Made by a program: the position numbers and the translations under genes. The notes under the pieces were generated by a model that worked only from the letters and a program-made list of their open reading frames with translations, was not told where the DNA came from and searched no databases. Source: Cricetomys ansorgei (lineage: Eukaryota; Chordata; Mammalia; Rodentia; Nesomyidae). Taken from it: a DNA stretch of 64,000 nt. The stretch covers positions 8,576,501 to 8,640,500 of the forward strand of contig JAMJFZ010001133.1 of assembly GCA_026225945.1 (NCBI GenBank). Reading direction: 5' to 3'. This document shows positions 45,666 to 57,340 of the stretch, piece by piece; position 1 is the first letter of the stretch; each line of letters starts with the position of its first letter.

Positions 45666-48600
45666 GACTATATCTTCCCAAATTGTCCACACAAAGGCAC
45701 CAATCTCGCCTTGTGTGTCCAGGAGTAAAGGAGAACTTGGAGGGAATAGTAACTCTATTTTAAAAGAGAAGAGTTGCTTTTTATTTTGGACTTACAGGCT
45801 TCTAAAGCCTTCCACAGCAATATATAATTAGAGGATTTAATCCTAGAGGAATATAGTATTTGAATGTCCAGACATTTGTCTAGTGACGTGGCTGGCAATA
45901 CGTCCTACAGTTACATATTGCAAAATATTACCTTCAATCTAGGTCTTGTTCTCAAACCAAAACTGAAAAGCAAATGCAGAACAATTTTAGTTTCAAGGGT
46001 GAAAGGGTTACTGTTGTTAGGAAACTCATCTCAGCCTGAGTTGTACTCATATATACTTGTAAAGGTTCTAGACTCTAAGGAACACCTTAGAACAACTAAG
46101 GAACACCTGCACAGAATACATGAGTCTGGAGATTACCCCCAGAACTACACCATCCTCGTCAACAACATCAACAGCTACATACAAAGTAAAAGTCCAAATA
46201 CAAATATTGTGAAAAAAAGCTTTGCAAACATAAACTTTACTTTGTGTGTTTGAAATAGCAAACACTTTCTTTTGTTTATTTCATAATAAAATTCCTGGAA
46301 TGGATTAGAAATTGCTCTTCATACCCTCAATTGTAGAAGTATACAGGGATGATTTTCACTAAACATTTAGAACACTTCTTTCAGTGAGACTGGCCAGTGC
46401 AAGCACCCAGTTTGCAAAATCAAGAAGATAAAAGTTACTTAGACAAGTAGCACCATTGACCTCATCAAGATAGTTGGCTATTTATCAGAAGGTGATACCT
46501 GAGTGTTTATCAGCTCATGGGACAGATAGTATCACCTTAATTGGAATCAAGTAGCAGTGAAGGGCAAGTTTCTCTAAGGTGTACTTGATGAGAGACGTGG
46601 ATAATGAAAGTGTCCTCAGACTCAGACACTAGATTGGATGATCTAAAATCTCTTTAAATTCAGCACATGAATGGCATTACTAGAGCACATTAGCAAATGT
46701 CACATAATACTCATGAAGCGTTTCCTTTGTATTCTCTGGGGTGTCTACCTCACCTGAGCATCTCTACAGTGGGCCTATAAATAGTCTGTCAATGGTTAAA
46801 GGAGCCTGGGAAATAGCAATCCTGGCTCCTCTGGCTGCCTTTCCAAATTACATCTGTGCACAAGGGAATGAAGCTTGCTTTTAACTTTGTGTCTGTATAG
46901 CAAACATATTCCTCATGGAAAACACGTGTGGGAGGTCATATTTCCTCTTCTCAGCATGTGTCAAGCCTCATGGAAAACACAAGAAAATGAAAGTAATTAT
47001 TTCATCTTGGCTAATTTGTTAGTTTCTCCCCAAATAGTTTGAGTTTCAAATTAGTTTTCTGTTAGAATTAGTCTATTATTAAATTGACACTCTCTCCCTC
47101 CCTCCCCCCTCCCTCTGTGTATGCATATGTGTATTAATAGTATTAAGCTTTTCCTCTCATGTACAAATATTCTCAAATTCTGTGAATAAATTGAGGGAGA
47201 AAGCATACTGTTTGAATAAAAAGGGAGTTTCTCTTTGGATGTAAACCCAGTGATGAGCAGGTCAGGAAAGGAAAATCTTACTGGTGTTCTAACTTTTCTG
47301 TTTCACCTAAACATTGCCTAGAAAGAAAGGTATTTCCTCAGAAATTTTCTTAAGTCAGCTACCTTGTCTGTAGCCCTCTGTTCCCTTTCTTTCAGTGCTG
47401 TTTTATTCCTGAGTAATTATCAAACCAGAAATGCTACGATCAATCTTGTCAAAGTGTTCAAATGGAGACATTGCTCCCTTGGATTTACTTAGATAGGGAA
47501 GATAAGCACAGCTTTGTGAGACTGAAGGTCCTGGAGTGCTTATTGGATTTCACTGACATTTTTGCATAAGTTTGAAAATCATTGGATGTTTTCAAATAAT
47601 AGTAAGAGACCAATTCTGAAATGAGGACACTGACAACTGATGTTCAAAAAGGGCTCAAGGTTACTGTGGTAATAAATGTAGGATCATGACCTTGAGCCAC
47701 AAGGTTCTCTCCAAAGCACAATTCTGCATTGTGTATCTAGTCCCTCTTCAACCCTCCTCTCTTCTCACCTAACATTTTGCTTACATTTTCACTTGTGTCC
47801 ATTACTTCCTTAATGAAGGAAATATTCAAGAACTGCAAAAAGGCTGTTTTCTCTGCCCTAGTTGCATCTGGGAAATGAGACTGGATGGTTTCAAGTCCTA
47901 CACAAAGCACACCAACATTGTGTTTCCAAGGGTCAAGATGAACTTGACAGAGCATTTTCCCTCAGATAAATTATATAATGACATTTGTCTGGTCTACAAA
48001 ACCATTGCTTTTGTGTTTTACAACTACTGCAAGTAGCCTTTCTTTGAGTTAAGATGGATAGTATTAAGGTGACATTAACGATAGCCAATGATCCAAACTT
48101 TCATTGTAATATGTCTGCTTATTGCTGTGTTGTTATTGAGATAGCATGTTATGGATGCACACATAAGGAAATGAAATGGTTAGCCAGAAAGATGAAGATG
48201 ATCCACCCACAAGCCAATAATGTGCAGACAAAAAGAAAGCACTCCAAACATACATTATAATGTGCTGGGGGTTGGGGGGTGGTCACACACTCAAATAACG
48301 AGGGAGGCAACTTTTCAAGATATAGTAACATTTCGTCATCTATAAATACCAGTCAATATTAGAATTGTTTCAATAGAATGCTTTGGCTTGAAACTACACA
48401 TGCATTTTTTTTTTATGTTAAGTATATAATATGGAACAAAGAATTTTAACCCAATCTTGACCAATCAAGAAGATGCATATTTATGGTATGCAGTGTGATA
48501 GATGAATACATCATATCATGACTAAAGTAGGGTAATTAGCATATTTGCTATTTTAAGCATCCATTATTTCTTTGAGAAACAAGACATCTTGCTGTTTCAA

Positions 48601-49013
48601 TGGCTGGAAATCTAAGGCAGCAGTAGATATCAAATAAGGACTCGTCAATAAAAATCCTTCCTAAAACTTCCATAGATCTTTGCATGTGCCACAGGGTAGC
48701 ATCAAAATAGGGGGCTCTGTCCTTCTACTATCCTTGGTAAATATCCCACATTATTTCTCCAGGTTTGATTATAGCTGTTCAGAAAGTTTATGTAGCATGA
48801 GTTAAATGGAAACAACTATGAAAAGTAGAGAAAGGAGCATGTCTAAACTGAGTCAAATTATGTGGTAAGGCTTTGGGCCACCAAAAGAAGTTACAGCACT
48901 CTGAGTAGTTCAACAAACAAAACATAGAAGTAGACACGGTAGATAAACTCCAGAAGATAATTAAAACCCCCCCAAAAACAGATACTCCGAAATAACCACC
49001 TAGAAATGAAAGT
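45666..49013. other. 3.3 kb unique DNA
   Basis: No secure repeat. A 129-codon plus frame (45864-46253) has no recognised product. A short tandem duplication of 'aaggaacacct' lies at about 46078-46111. A 15-bp exact direct repeat lies at 46911-46980 (separate entry). 47610-47690 faintly resembles reverse MIR. Confidence 0.45.
46911..46980. repeat. 15-bp exact direct repeat, 40-bp gap
   Basis: cctcatggaaaacac occurs at 46911-46925 and again at 46966-46980 in otherwise unique DNA. Confidence 0.95.
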
Positions 49014-49350
49014 TGGAGCCCATGGAGATGGCTCAGTGGATGGAGAGATTGTCACTCAAGCATGAGGACCAGAGTTCAGACATGCCATCTCATCTGGAAT
49101 TTTGGTATGAAGGAGGTAGAGACAGGATCCCTGGGGCAAGTTGGCTAGCTAAACTAGCTGACTCCATGAACTCCAGACTCAATGAGAGATTCTTCCTCAG
49201 AAAATAAAGTGAATAGAGGTCTGGTGATACAGGAAGATGCACCAAGTCAACCTCTCTTCTCCAAACATGTGCACACATATATTCATATGCACCCTCACAC
49301 ACGTGTTCTTTCATGCATCCATACACTTATACACATATGTACACACACCT
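49014..49350 (+). mobile_element. B4 SINE with CA-rich tail
   Basis: Head 'ggagatggctcagtggatgg' and 'aagcatgaggaccagagttc', B1-like arm 'gtagagacaggatccctggg', 'caagttggctagctaaacta', 'ctcaatgagagattcttcct', tail 'agatgcaccaagtcaacctc' and a degenerate CA run (49265-49348). Confidence 0.88.
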
Positions 49351-49449
49351 GGATGGAGGATATAGTCAGAGATGAGCATGGTCATTTTTATCAGTAATTT
49401 TTTGCTGGGAGTTTATAAGTTCAGGTGGAGTTTCTCCTGCTTAGTAATG

Positions 49450-49843
49450 TGCTATGGACCGTCTGTGTGTCTCACGTCACTACAACTTACACGTCGAATT
49501 CCTAAGCACCTGTGTTTTGCAAGCCAGGCATTTGGGAAGAGACAAGATTTAGATAAAACTGTGAAGTTAGAACCTCATTGATGAGAATAAGGAATCTACC
49601 CTTGCTCTTGCTTCTGTACTCTCTCACTCTTGCTGTTGGCATCGCTATTTTCCTCCCTCTGTCTCTCTCCCTTTGCCATTGTGACGATCCAGTGAGGAGG
49701 CTGCCATGTGTAAGCCATTAAGAGGTAAATCAGCTGGCATTTTGGTTCAGAGCTTTCTAGTCTCCAGAGCTCTGAGAAATAAATGTGTCTTGGTCAAGTC
49801 ACGCAGTCTGTAATGTTTTCTTAGAGCAAATGTAACTAAGACA
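49450..49843 (+). mobile_element. MLT1/MST-like MaLR LTR
   Basis: 'gctatggaccgtctgtgtgt' at the 5' end, 'aagccaggcatttgggaaga', then the conserved 3' end 'tctccagagctctgagaaat', 'aaatgtgtcttggtcaagtc', 'acgcagtctgtaatgttttc' and 'tgtaactaagaca'. The 3' end pattern (agtctccagaactgtgagaaataaat, then ctaagaca) is that of the mammal-wide MLT1/MST LTRs. About 394 bp; no TSD found. Confidence 0.82.
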
Positions 49844-50496
49844 CACAGAATTGATGACTTTTAAGTGTATCTCCCTTCAATGAATCACAGGATAACTTCC
49901 TTAGAGTAAGCTATCATCAGCTTTGAAAAATCAAAACAAGTTGTAGATGTTAGGTGAACCTAAGAATGGGATCAGACCATCGTGTCTTTGTATAAGAGCA
50001 TTAGGATCTCTTGTACTCTGCGAGTTATTTAATAAGAAATACCATGTCAAGGAAGTTGCCAGATGACCTCCTGATTACCCTTTTTGTTCTTTTTATCAGT
50101 TTTGTTTAAACAATGAAGAGTAGATATAAATTTAAATTGAGATATCACTTCTGATTTTAAAGGGGGAAATATATTTAAAATGACTTCTATATTTCTAATC
50201 ATGTGTCGGTCTTTAATTTATTAATTAGCCAAGTCATCTGAGCTGGGACTCCCAGCTGGAGCTGAGCTCCAGGACTGATGCTTTTCAGTTTATAAAAGTG
50301 ACTTATGATAACATCATTTGGTTTTGTTGATTTTAAGTTAGTTTCTATATATTCTCACAATAATTTTTTTTCACTGATCATGTTAACAGCAAGATCCTTT
50401 GCCACACATTGATCATAAAAAATAGGGTGTCAGGACAAGAAGTTAGCTCACTTAGAATCTTTGTCTACTTTAACATTAAAAGACAAGTGATTATAT
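49844..50496. other. Unique DNA
   Basis: Contains the double palindrome at 50241-50272 (separate entry). No repeat recognised. Confidence 0.5.
50241..50272. repeat. Two overlapping 17-bp perfect palindromes
   Basis: agctggga-c-tcccagct (50241-50257) and ctggagct-g-agctccag (50256-50272) each have 8-bp arms with a single central base and share two bases. Confidence 0.97.
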
Positions 50497-50655
50497 TGTG
50501 TGTGTGTGTGTGCGTATGTATGGGCATTTAGGCCTACAAGTGGAGGTCAGACAACAATTTTATGTAGTCAGTCCTCTCCTTCCAACTTTCCATGGGTTCT
50601 GAGGATCAAGTTGGGTCTTCAGACCTGTGTGACTAGCGTCCTTTTACCCATGAGG
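50497..50655 (-). mobile_element. B3-like SINE, reverse, with (TG)n tail
   Basis: (TG)n 50497-50513, then 'acaagtggaggtcagacaac', 'ccatgggttctgaggatcaa' and 'cttttacccatgaggtcct'. Confidence 0.8.
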
Positions 50656-51064
50656 TCCTTTTAGTATACTTCTAAATATGAAATATTATTATCTCAGCAC
50701 TCATATATGCATGCTCTATAGTAAGCCCTTTAGTCACAATAGTCACACCTGTCTTAATCTCAAAATTTCCATTTCACTTACTTGTTTTGAGGGGTAATGG
50801 ACAAAGTGTCCATTTGCTTGCTACTTAATATAACTTTTAAATTACTTTTCTCTTTTAATTACTTTCATTTTAATTTCTTAGTAGATTTTCTTTTATTTTA
50901 GGGCCAGCTCAATTTGGATAGCATTCTATGGAATGCTTTCAGAAGTGGGTAAGAAGAAAGAGTAAGTGTACAATATACAGGATGAGTCCTATATATTTAG
51001 ATAGAAGGTAACATTTGAGTTTGAAGGAGGGTTGAAACTTTATTGTTTTTAAAACTACATTATT
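50656..51064. other. Unique DNA
   Basis: Nothing recognised. Confidence 0.5.
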
Positions 51065-51210
51065 GATTGTATGCAGGGCTTGTCAAGGTGCATGGAAGGT
51101 CAGAGGATGATTTGTGGGACTCAGTTCCCTTCTTCTATGGGGGTCCTGGGAATCTAACTAAGGTCCTCAGACTTGGTACTAAGTGTCTTTATCGTGGTGG
51201 AGCTATCTTA
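51065..51210 (-). mobile_element. B3-like SINE, reverse
   Basis: 'gcatggaaggtcagaggatg', 'ctatgggggtcctgggaatc', 'taactaaggtcctcagactt' and 'cgtggtggagctatctta'. Confidence 0.8.
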
Positions 51211-51499
51211 TTACTTAAAAAGTAAGTCAAAATAGATCTTACCAGGATGATGGCATGCAAGAAACTCCGTGGAAGAACTGAGTAAATCTGGTTAAACACT
51301 ATTCTAACACTGATAGGATAGCCCAAACACGGGTCCAGAGGCAGCAGCATTGGTGGTCCACATGAAGACAAGGAAGAAAGTCAGCACAGCTAAGAGAAGG
51401 AGAAAGATGTTAATGACCAACATGTTGCTCACAAATTTTATACACAGGATGAAAAACAAACAGACATGAAACTACTGCAAGAGTCATAGGCTACTTTGT

Positions 51500-52340
51500 T
51501 AAATATAAGAGTAAGAATCAGCCCATGGATGTGAATATGAATATGTAGATTATTAAAATTAAAAAAGAGACTGTTTTCTTAGACCAAAATGATACCAATG
51601 GAATTAAGCAGTGGTTTGATTCTGAAGGTTAAATCAATAGCAACTTTTGATGTCCTGAACATAGCTGTGTGAGGAAGACATGTGTCTAATATCCAGAATG
51701 TTGAACAAGGAAATAAACAGGATAGAGCTGTTATTTACTGACCTTTGGAAAATAAAGTAGAAGAGCCAGGATTAGCAAGTCCAGATCAAGAATCTGGTTA
51801 TTGGGGTTATAGAAATAGCACAACAGTTAAGATCACTGGATACTGGACCACAGGACACAGAGTCTGATTCCCTCTTGGCAGCTCACAACTATCTATAACT
51901 CCAGTACTAAGGGATCTGATACCTCTGCAGGGATCAGACATACACATGGTACACAGACATACATACATGCAAAACACCAATACATGTAAAAAATAAATAA
52001 GAATTTTAAAAATGAATCTGGTTTTCCATGTGCATATTTAAGATGCCTATCATACAGCAAGACTGGGTAGGAATGACAGCTAGAAGCACAGAGATAAAGA
52101 GATACGAATGGGGATGTTGCCAGCATGTGGGTAGTATTTAAATCCAGATTAGATAAGATTCTCAAAAGACCAAGGATAGCAAGAGATGAAAAGAAGCCGA
52201 ATGTCTGATAGCTGGTAAACTCCAACTTTAAGGAGAACCAGCAAGCTAGAGTGACAAGTAACAGCCAAAGAGCAGGAGGGAAATGAATGAGGTGTGATAT
52301 AGGGGATGTCAAGCAGAGCACAGATTCCCAAGCAGGCAAG
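51500..52340 (+). mobile_element. Ancient mammalian interspersed repeat, split by a B2
   Basis: Both sides of the B2 fit one old mammal-wide consensus that I recognise but cannot name with certainty: 'caagaatctggtt' plus 'ttccatgtgcatatttaaga' and 'tgcctatcatacagca' across the break, then 'tgttgccagcatgtgggtag', 'tatttaaatccagattagat', 'aagattctcaaaagaccaag' and 'ggagaaccagcaagc'. The left boundary is uncertain. The minus-strand 163-codon frame (51893-52384), the longest in the window, crosses this repeat and the antisense B2 and has no recognised product, so it is not called as a gene. Confidence 0.6.
51790..52023 (+). mobile_element. B2-type SINE with perfect 10-bp TSD
   Basis: Body 51800-52013: 'cacaacagttaagatcactg', 'ggcagctcacaactatctat', 'aactccagtactaagggatc' and 'gcaaaacaccaatacatgta', with an A-rich tail. 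The duplication gaatctggtt lies at 51790-51799 and 52014-52023. Removing the SINE restores the ancient repeat. Confidence 0.92.
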
Positions 52341-53049
52341 GCTGGGTACAGTGTATTAAATGAACAATTGTATCTGAAACACATAACTCATCATTTCCTG
52401 GTACTTTTCACAAGATTAACTTGTCTCACAATAGGTCAGTTTTAAATATGACTCTGGGGTAGTTATACCCCTGATATTCCACGGAAGAAAGGACTAGAAT
52501 TCTCAGGACACCTCTGGTAAAAGTGATTTCCTTTTTCAATTGAAGGGTTATGACCAAGACAGTAGCGTATTGTATTACATAGAAAATAGATGGAACGATG
52601 GTCTCTTTTTTTTTTTAATCATAATTAATAAATCTCTTTTGAAGGTGCCAAAATGTGTTTTGATGATAGGTTTGGGCCATTTCAATTAAAAAAGAAAATC
52701 TTTCCTATCACACACAAAGCCTTAGGTTCCGTTCCCAGTACTGCAAACAAACACAATAAGCAATCAAAAAACCTTGAGCGTTCAGGTTACTTACCAAAAA
52801 AAGTACATATTACGTTATCACAAAACTTTGCCAGACTCTTGAAAAAAGTAGGTCACCAAATGTTCTCAGAGCAGTATACAATATATTCAGACCAACTTTT
52901 GGGGAGATGAAAACATACACACTACCACAATTAATGAAGACAGAAGCTGAAAGATTTACTAAAGATTACATGGCCCAGTTATGTGAATGCTAGCTGTTAC
53001 TACTAAGACATAGTAAAGGCACGAAAGTAGAGACACATGGAGTTTGGGG
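52341..53049. other. Unique DNA
   Basis: Nothing secure. 52925-52990 weakly resembles reverse MIR. Confidence 0.45.
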
Positions 53050-54180
53050 AAACTGCCAACAGTTATGCGCCCCTCCCCCCGCCCCTCTTCCCACCCACCA
53101 GTGAATGTTCTGTTTTAAGATCCGCATTAGGACAATAAGCAGAGTCTGCTTCTCATAGAACGCAGCACGTCTCTGAGAAGTTTCAGATTCCGGGAACATC
53201 CGCTTTCCAAGGATCTCTCCCTGTTACTTTCCCTCCCTGTCTCCCAGCCAGCCTGCCAACCCTGCATTCACACTTAACACAAATCAGTCTCATCTGGTGT
53301 CTCTTGATCTTCCTCCCCTTCCTGCTCCAGTCTTTTGCCCCCTCTGACTGTCTTTGTGAGTTGGTTTCCACTGCACCATATGGCAGCTGAGAGGACTGGA
53401 GAGCAATTATCTGGCTCTAAACAAAAGAGCTGTGGTGTCACTGAGGCCCATGAATGCATGCGACAGGGTCATGTATAGATGGGGCCTCCAGGCCTGTCAA
53501 TGGACACTAAGGGGGAGGCTGACGGAGCTGCCTCCCCTCCGCATAAGCAGAGAAGATGGGGTGCCCACAAATAATTCCAAGGTTGCCATGAATCCTTTTT
53601 TCACTCCATTCTCAGTTCTATAAATTTGATCAAAATGATGCTGCTATACCCTGATCCTAGCAGTGTATTAGTAGAAAGTGTGCAAAGCATAACAAGAGAT
53701 TAAACATGCAACCTTTTCCACTCCCTCCTGAGTATCTCCAAACAGTACCTCAAGTATTACACGAGGATTTAAACACGGACGGAAAGAGCAGCTTCATTAT
53801 GAGAGGAGCGGATGTCATTGCTTTCCCCCTTTCCCTAAATAATCCTTCTATGCACTTAAAGAGGGCTAAGGAACTCATGAAGGAACACTATGCAGATGAC
53901 AGGAGACGGGGCAGGCGTTCCCGAAGGGATTCTGTGTGTTTACAAGAAGGTAGCTTTCTAAAATGCAGTAGTACATATATAACAAGAGAGGACCCAGTAG
54001 CTACATAGGGAGGTTCTTCATGTCTTCTGCTGAAATCCGCCCTTCCCCCATCTCTCATACCTGGATGTGGGTGATTTGTCTCAGTGGAAAATTCCAGCAA
54101 CACAGGCACACATTTGTTATTAGTGAAGTTAACACCACGCTGGGAGAATAGTAAATCCAAGTTGTAAATTCACTGGTTTT
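53050..54180. promoter_or_regulatory. Candidate conserved non-coding block
   Basis: About 1.1 kb without recognised repeats and with higher G+C than its surroundings. Adjacent E-boxes CATATG (53377-53382) and CAGCTG (53384-53389) are followed by CAATTATC (53404-53411) and AACAAAAG (about 53420-53427). Frames of 90-100 codons run on both strands at 53706-54160 with no recognised product. Enhancer function is inference from sequence character only. It could also be an unrecognised exon or old repeat. Confidence 0.3.
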
Positions 54181-54909
54181 CAGAAGACTCATTTATTTTG
54201 TTCCATATGAAATAAAATTCTACTGCAGGGGAAGAACAGAATATGACTGCATTCATTTATGAGGAACATTTTATGCTCTATTGCTGTGGGCTACTGCTGG
54301 TCTTAGGGGCTGATGTTGATTTTATTTGATGCAGAATAAGAATACGGTGAAGCACAGAGCAGGCATCAACCTACCTCTTAACTACCCACCTACCTATCCA
54401 CCCACCCAAAGGAGATTACTGGATCATAAAATGGCAGGCCCCTAGGGTTGTTTAAAGGAACCTGGGCAGATTTCTAAAATCTGGTGTCTGTGACCTTTTG
54501 CAGATAGGTAACAATAACAATTCTTCATGAAATAAATCAATAGAAGTAAGAAGTCTATGTGTACAGTACCTTTCCTTCCTAATCGTTAGGGTGCGATGGG
54601 ATGATATGTAGCTCAGTCTAACACATAGCCCACATGCATCCTTTTAGAGACACTTTTACCAGGAAGAACCCCTCCCCACTCTCTTGCATCCTGAGTGTCA
54701 TTTAGTGCCTGTCAATGAGAAACACCTTTTAAAATTCATACACAGCATTTGTCTTTGTACAAGGCAGCCTCAAGACTGATAGTCATCTGTCAATAGATGA
54801 AAAGGCAAAATTACCTTGGCTTTTCAGTTATGTTCTTCATAAATTCCCTTTCAGAATCACCATAAATGTTTGTTCTTACATGAAACAGTCATTAAAATAA
54901 ACATTCATT
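54181..54909. other. Unique DNA
   Basis: A CCTA/CCCA-rich run lies at about 54373-54408. Nothing else recognised. Confidence 0.5.
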
Positions 54910-55320
54910 AAAATCAACAGATCCAAGGGCTCGGAGCGCCTGTGTTTAGCAGAATACCAGGCTCTCTCCGTTTCTACTGCCATGAGTTATGTGCTACATC
55001 ATCTGGCAGAAAGGCTTCTATAGAGAGCACTCTCCGAGGAGCCAACAGAAAGGAAGAAACAAAGCAACTATTCAACCTTCTCTATTCACTGCCCCACATC
55101 TGTTTACATGGCCTCTGCTCCATCGGAAAGGGTCTGTCCTCGCCTCCACTGTATGTTACACAGCTCAGGATGGCTGGCCTCTTTGGAAGGCTTTCTTTTT
55201 TTTCCCTTTTCCTTGTAAAACGTAGGAATTGAAATCAGTCTCGTGAAACAGATATCTGAAGAGCAGGCACAGAGACAGCAGTTGGCCCTTTCTCTGCTCT
55301 GTCCCATTGGAGTTCTAATG
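54910..55320. other. Repeat-free higher-complexity block
   Basis: Balanced base composition and no recognised repeat. Two overlapping plus frames (54942-55232 and 54989-55225) and an opposing minus frame (55104-55307) give no known product. Could be conserved non-coding DNA. Confidence 0.3.
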
Positions 55321-55901
55321 AGAGTTAACTGTAAACTCCAGAACCTTCATTAATCCTTAAAGTCAATTTGACAGACAAAGTTTCTTTAGTGGCCTGAAGA
55401 GTCCACTGTGTTCCCACTTCTACTCATTATCAGGTGTTGTTTTCCTTGTTTTCACACTCAAGAAGTTTTACTTTTGAAAAATGTACTTCCTCAACAAAAT
55501 TATCAAAAATGGAAGAGCAATATATAGAAATAAAATAGGATAGAATTCTTACTGTAAGAATGATTGTTAGTAACAAGTTATACTTTTTATGCTATTTTAT
55601 CTAGAACATGTATGACCTGTCAGACTTAAAAAAAAAAAACACAAGGGAAATAAGGAAAATGAGATGGTTTGTTGCAAAAAAAAAATGTTAAGTAGGTGAG
55701 ACTTCCTCCATGTTGTACAATCACCATGCTTTCCTGTTGACACAAAAGGCTGGTTTATCTGCAATGTGGCTTTAGGAATGAGTTCTGACCAGGATCCAAC
55801 ACTTTTCATATTTCTTAAGTTCTTCTATCCATGATTATATCCATGAGGAGTGAAGTTATTAATCAGCAAGTTAAAAATAGCTATACTCATGATAAGCACT
55901 G
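55321..55901. other. AT-rich unique DNA
   Basis: Poly-A runs at about 55628-55639 and 55676-55684. Nothing else recognised. Confidence 0.5.
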
Positions 55902-55998
55902 TATAGATCAGACTGGCCTTAAACTCACAGAGATTTACCTGCCTCTGCCTCCCAAGTTCTGGGATTAAAGGCATGTGCTATCATTGTTTGGCTCTGAA
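55902..55998 (-). mobile_element. B1 SINE, reverse, 3' truncated
   Basis: 'gtatagatcagactggcctt', 'aaactcacagagatttacct', 'gcctctgcctcccaagttct' and 'gggattaaaggcatgtgcta' match the reverse B1 5' two thirds. The part carrying 'gagacagggtttctctgtg' is missing. Confidence 0.92.
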
Positions 55999-56994
55999 TT
56001 TATATCTTAACTGTACAAATATAGACATCAATATTACTTTTCTGTTTCAATGAATTGGATTAAGTCATTCATTCAGAAGCAGAAAAAGTCACAGAAGACA
56101 AGTAATAGAGTTAAAAATCAAAATTAGTTGCTTGGACACTAAATGAATGATTTATGCATATCACTAATCTTACAAGGAGAAACAAAAACCAATGTCATGA
56201 TTTTTAGTGAGAATTAAATCAACTGTACAAGAGTAAATAGAAAATTGTACATTGCTATTCAAATATTAATGACTGTCGTTAGTTTTGCTTGCTTTTTAGT
56301 TGTTAAACAATTGTCTTCTAATGTGTGAAAACAACTGACATGCTTGGCAAATGAATACCAAATTTAAGAATCAGCAACTGGGAAAAGGAACAGTTTGTCA
56401 AAGAGATTCTGAAATTCTCACATTCTGAAAGAATGTTGTGTACTTCCTGTTTGCTTATGTAAAGGATAAAAAAATAGCTAAAGGTTAGGCAGGCTCTTCA
56501 CTACCCATTAACAGGAGAACAAGTCTCCAAACTCTTTCTACAGTGCCTTGCCACCTCATTTCATAATTTAGACACACACACACACACACTTTCTGAATGA
56601 AGAAACAGCTATAGTTCAGAGACAAAAAACAAATAAATACACAGAGATTTCAGAATTATCAGAACTGAGAAGGTACAGACATATGAGACCAATATGAGAA
56701 ATAGTTTTATTTTTATTTTAAACATTGTTTTTAAAACGTTGCAAATAAAAATATATCACACACTGAAACCAACCAGGCTCAAAGAATATACAACTCAATG
56801 AACTTCTAACAGTTACAGCAGTCATTCAGAATGGAAGCTGTGGCGCTTCACATTGGAGAAGCAATTATATGCAGTGTTTTCATTTCTAATAATCTACATC
56901 TTTATTAGAACTTCAGTGCAACAGTATATAACATATGGAATATCAAGATTCGAGAAATATCGCATTCTATTCCATAAAATACTTACAGAAGAGG
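55999..56994. other. AT-rich unique DNA
   Basis: Short (CA)n at 56571-56589. No repeat family or exon recognised. Confidence 0.5.
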
Positions 56995-57340
56995 AGACAA
57001 AGCTAGAGACATAATACAATCTGTCAAGTACTTGCCATGTAAGCCTGCAACATGAGTTCCATTCCCAGAACCCAAGCAAACCAAAGTTTGGCATGGTAGC
57101 ACATTCTAATCCCAGTACTGGGGAAGCAGAGAGTGTCTGATTACTGGGGCTCACTGGCTAGACTGCCCAGGATAACCATCAAGTCTCAGATTCTAAGGAG
57201 AGATCCCTCTTTCAAAAACAAAATTCAATAAGTCTTGATGAATCACAGTTGAGGTTCACCTCTGACCTCCACATACACACATGACTTTGCACATACACAC
57301 GAAGATGTACCCCTCAACAAAGTAACACACACATGCACAC
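56995..57340 (+). mobile_element. B4 SINE with CA-rich tail
   Basis: Head 'caatctgtcaagtacttgcc' and 'catgagttccattcccagaa', B1-like arm 'ggcatggtagcacattctaa', 'tcccagtactggggaagcag', 'ggctcactggctagactgcc', tail 'cacctctgacctccacatac' and a CA run. Confidence 0.85.

Noticed and set aside
52149..52331. 60-codon minus frame nested in the longer minus frame
   Set aside because: Falls in the same ancient repeat; no coding signal.
51893..52384. Longest open frame in the window (163 codons, minus), hydrophobic stretches
   Set aside because: It crosses an antisense B2 SINE and an ancient repeat and matches no protein family. The hydrophobic residues come from AT-rich antisense sequence.
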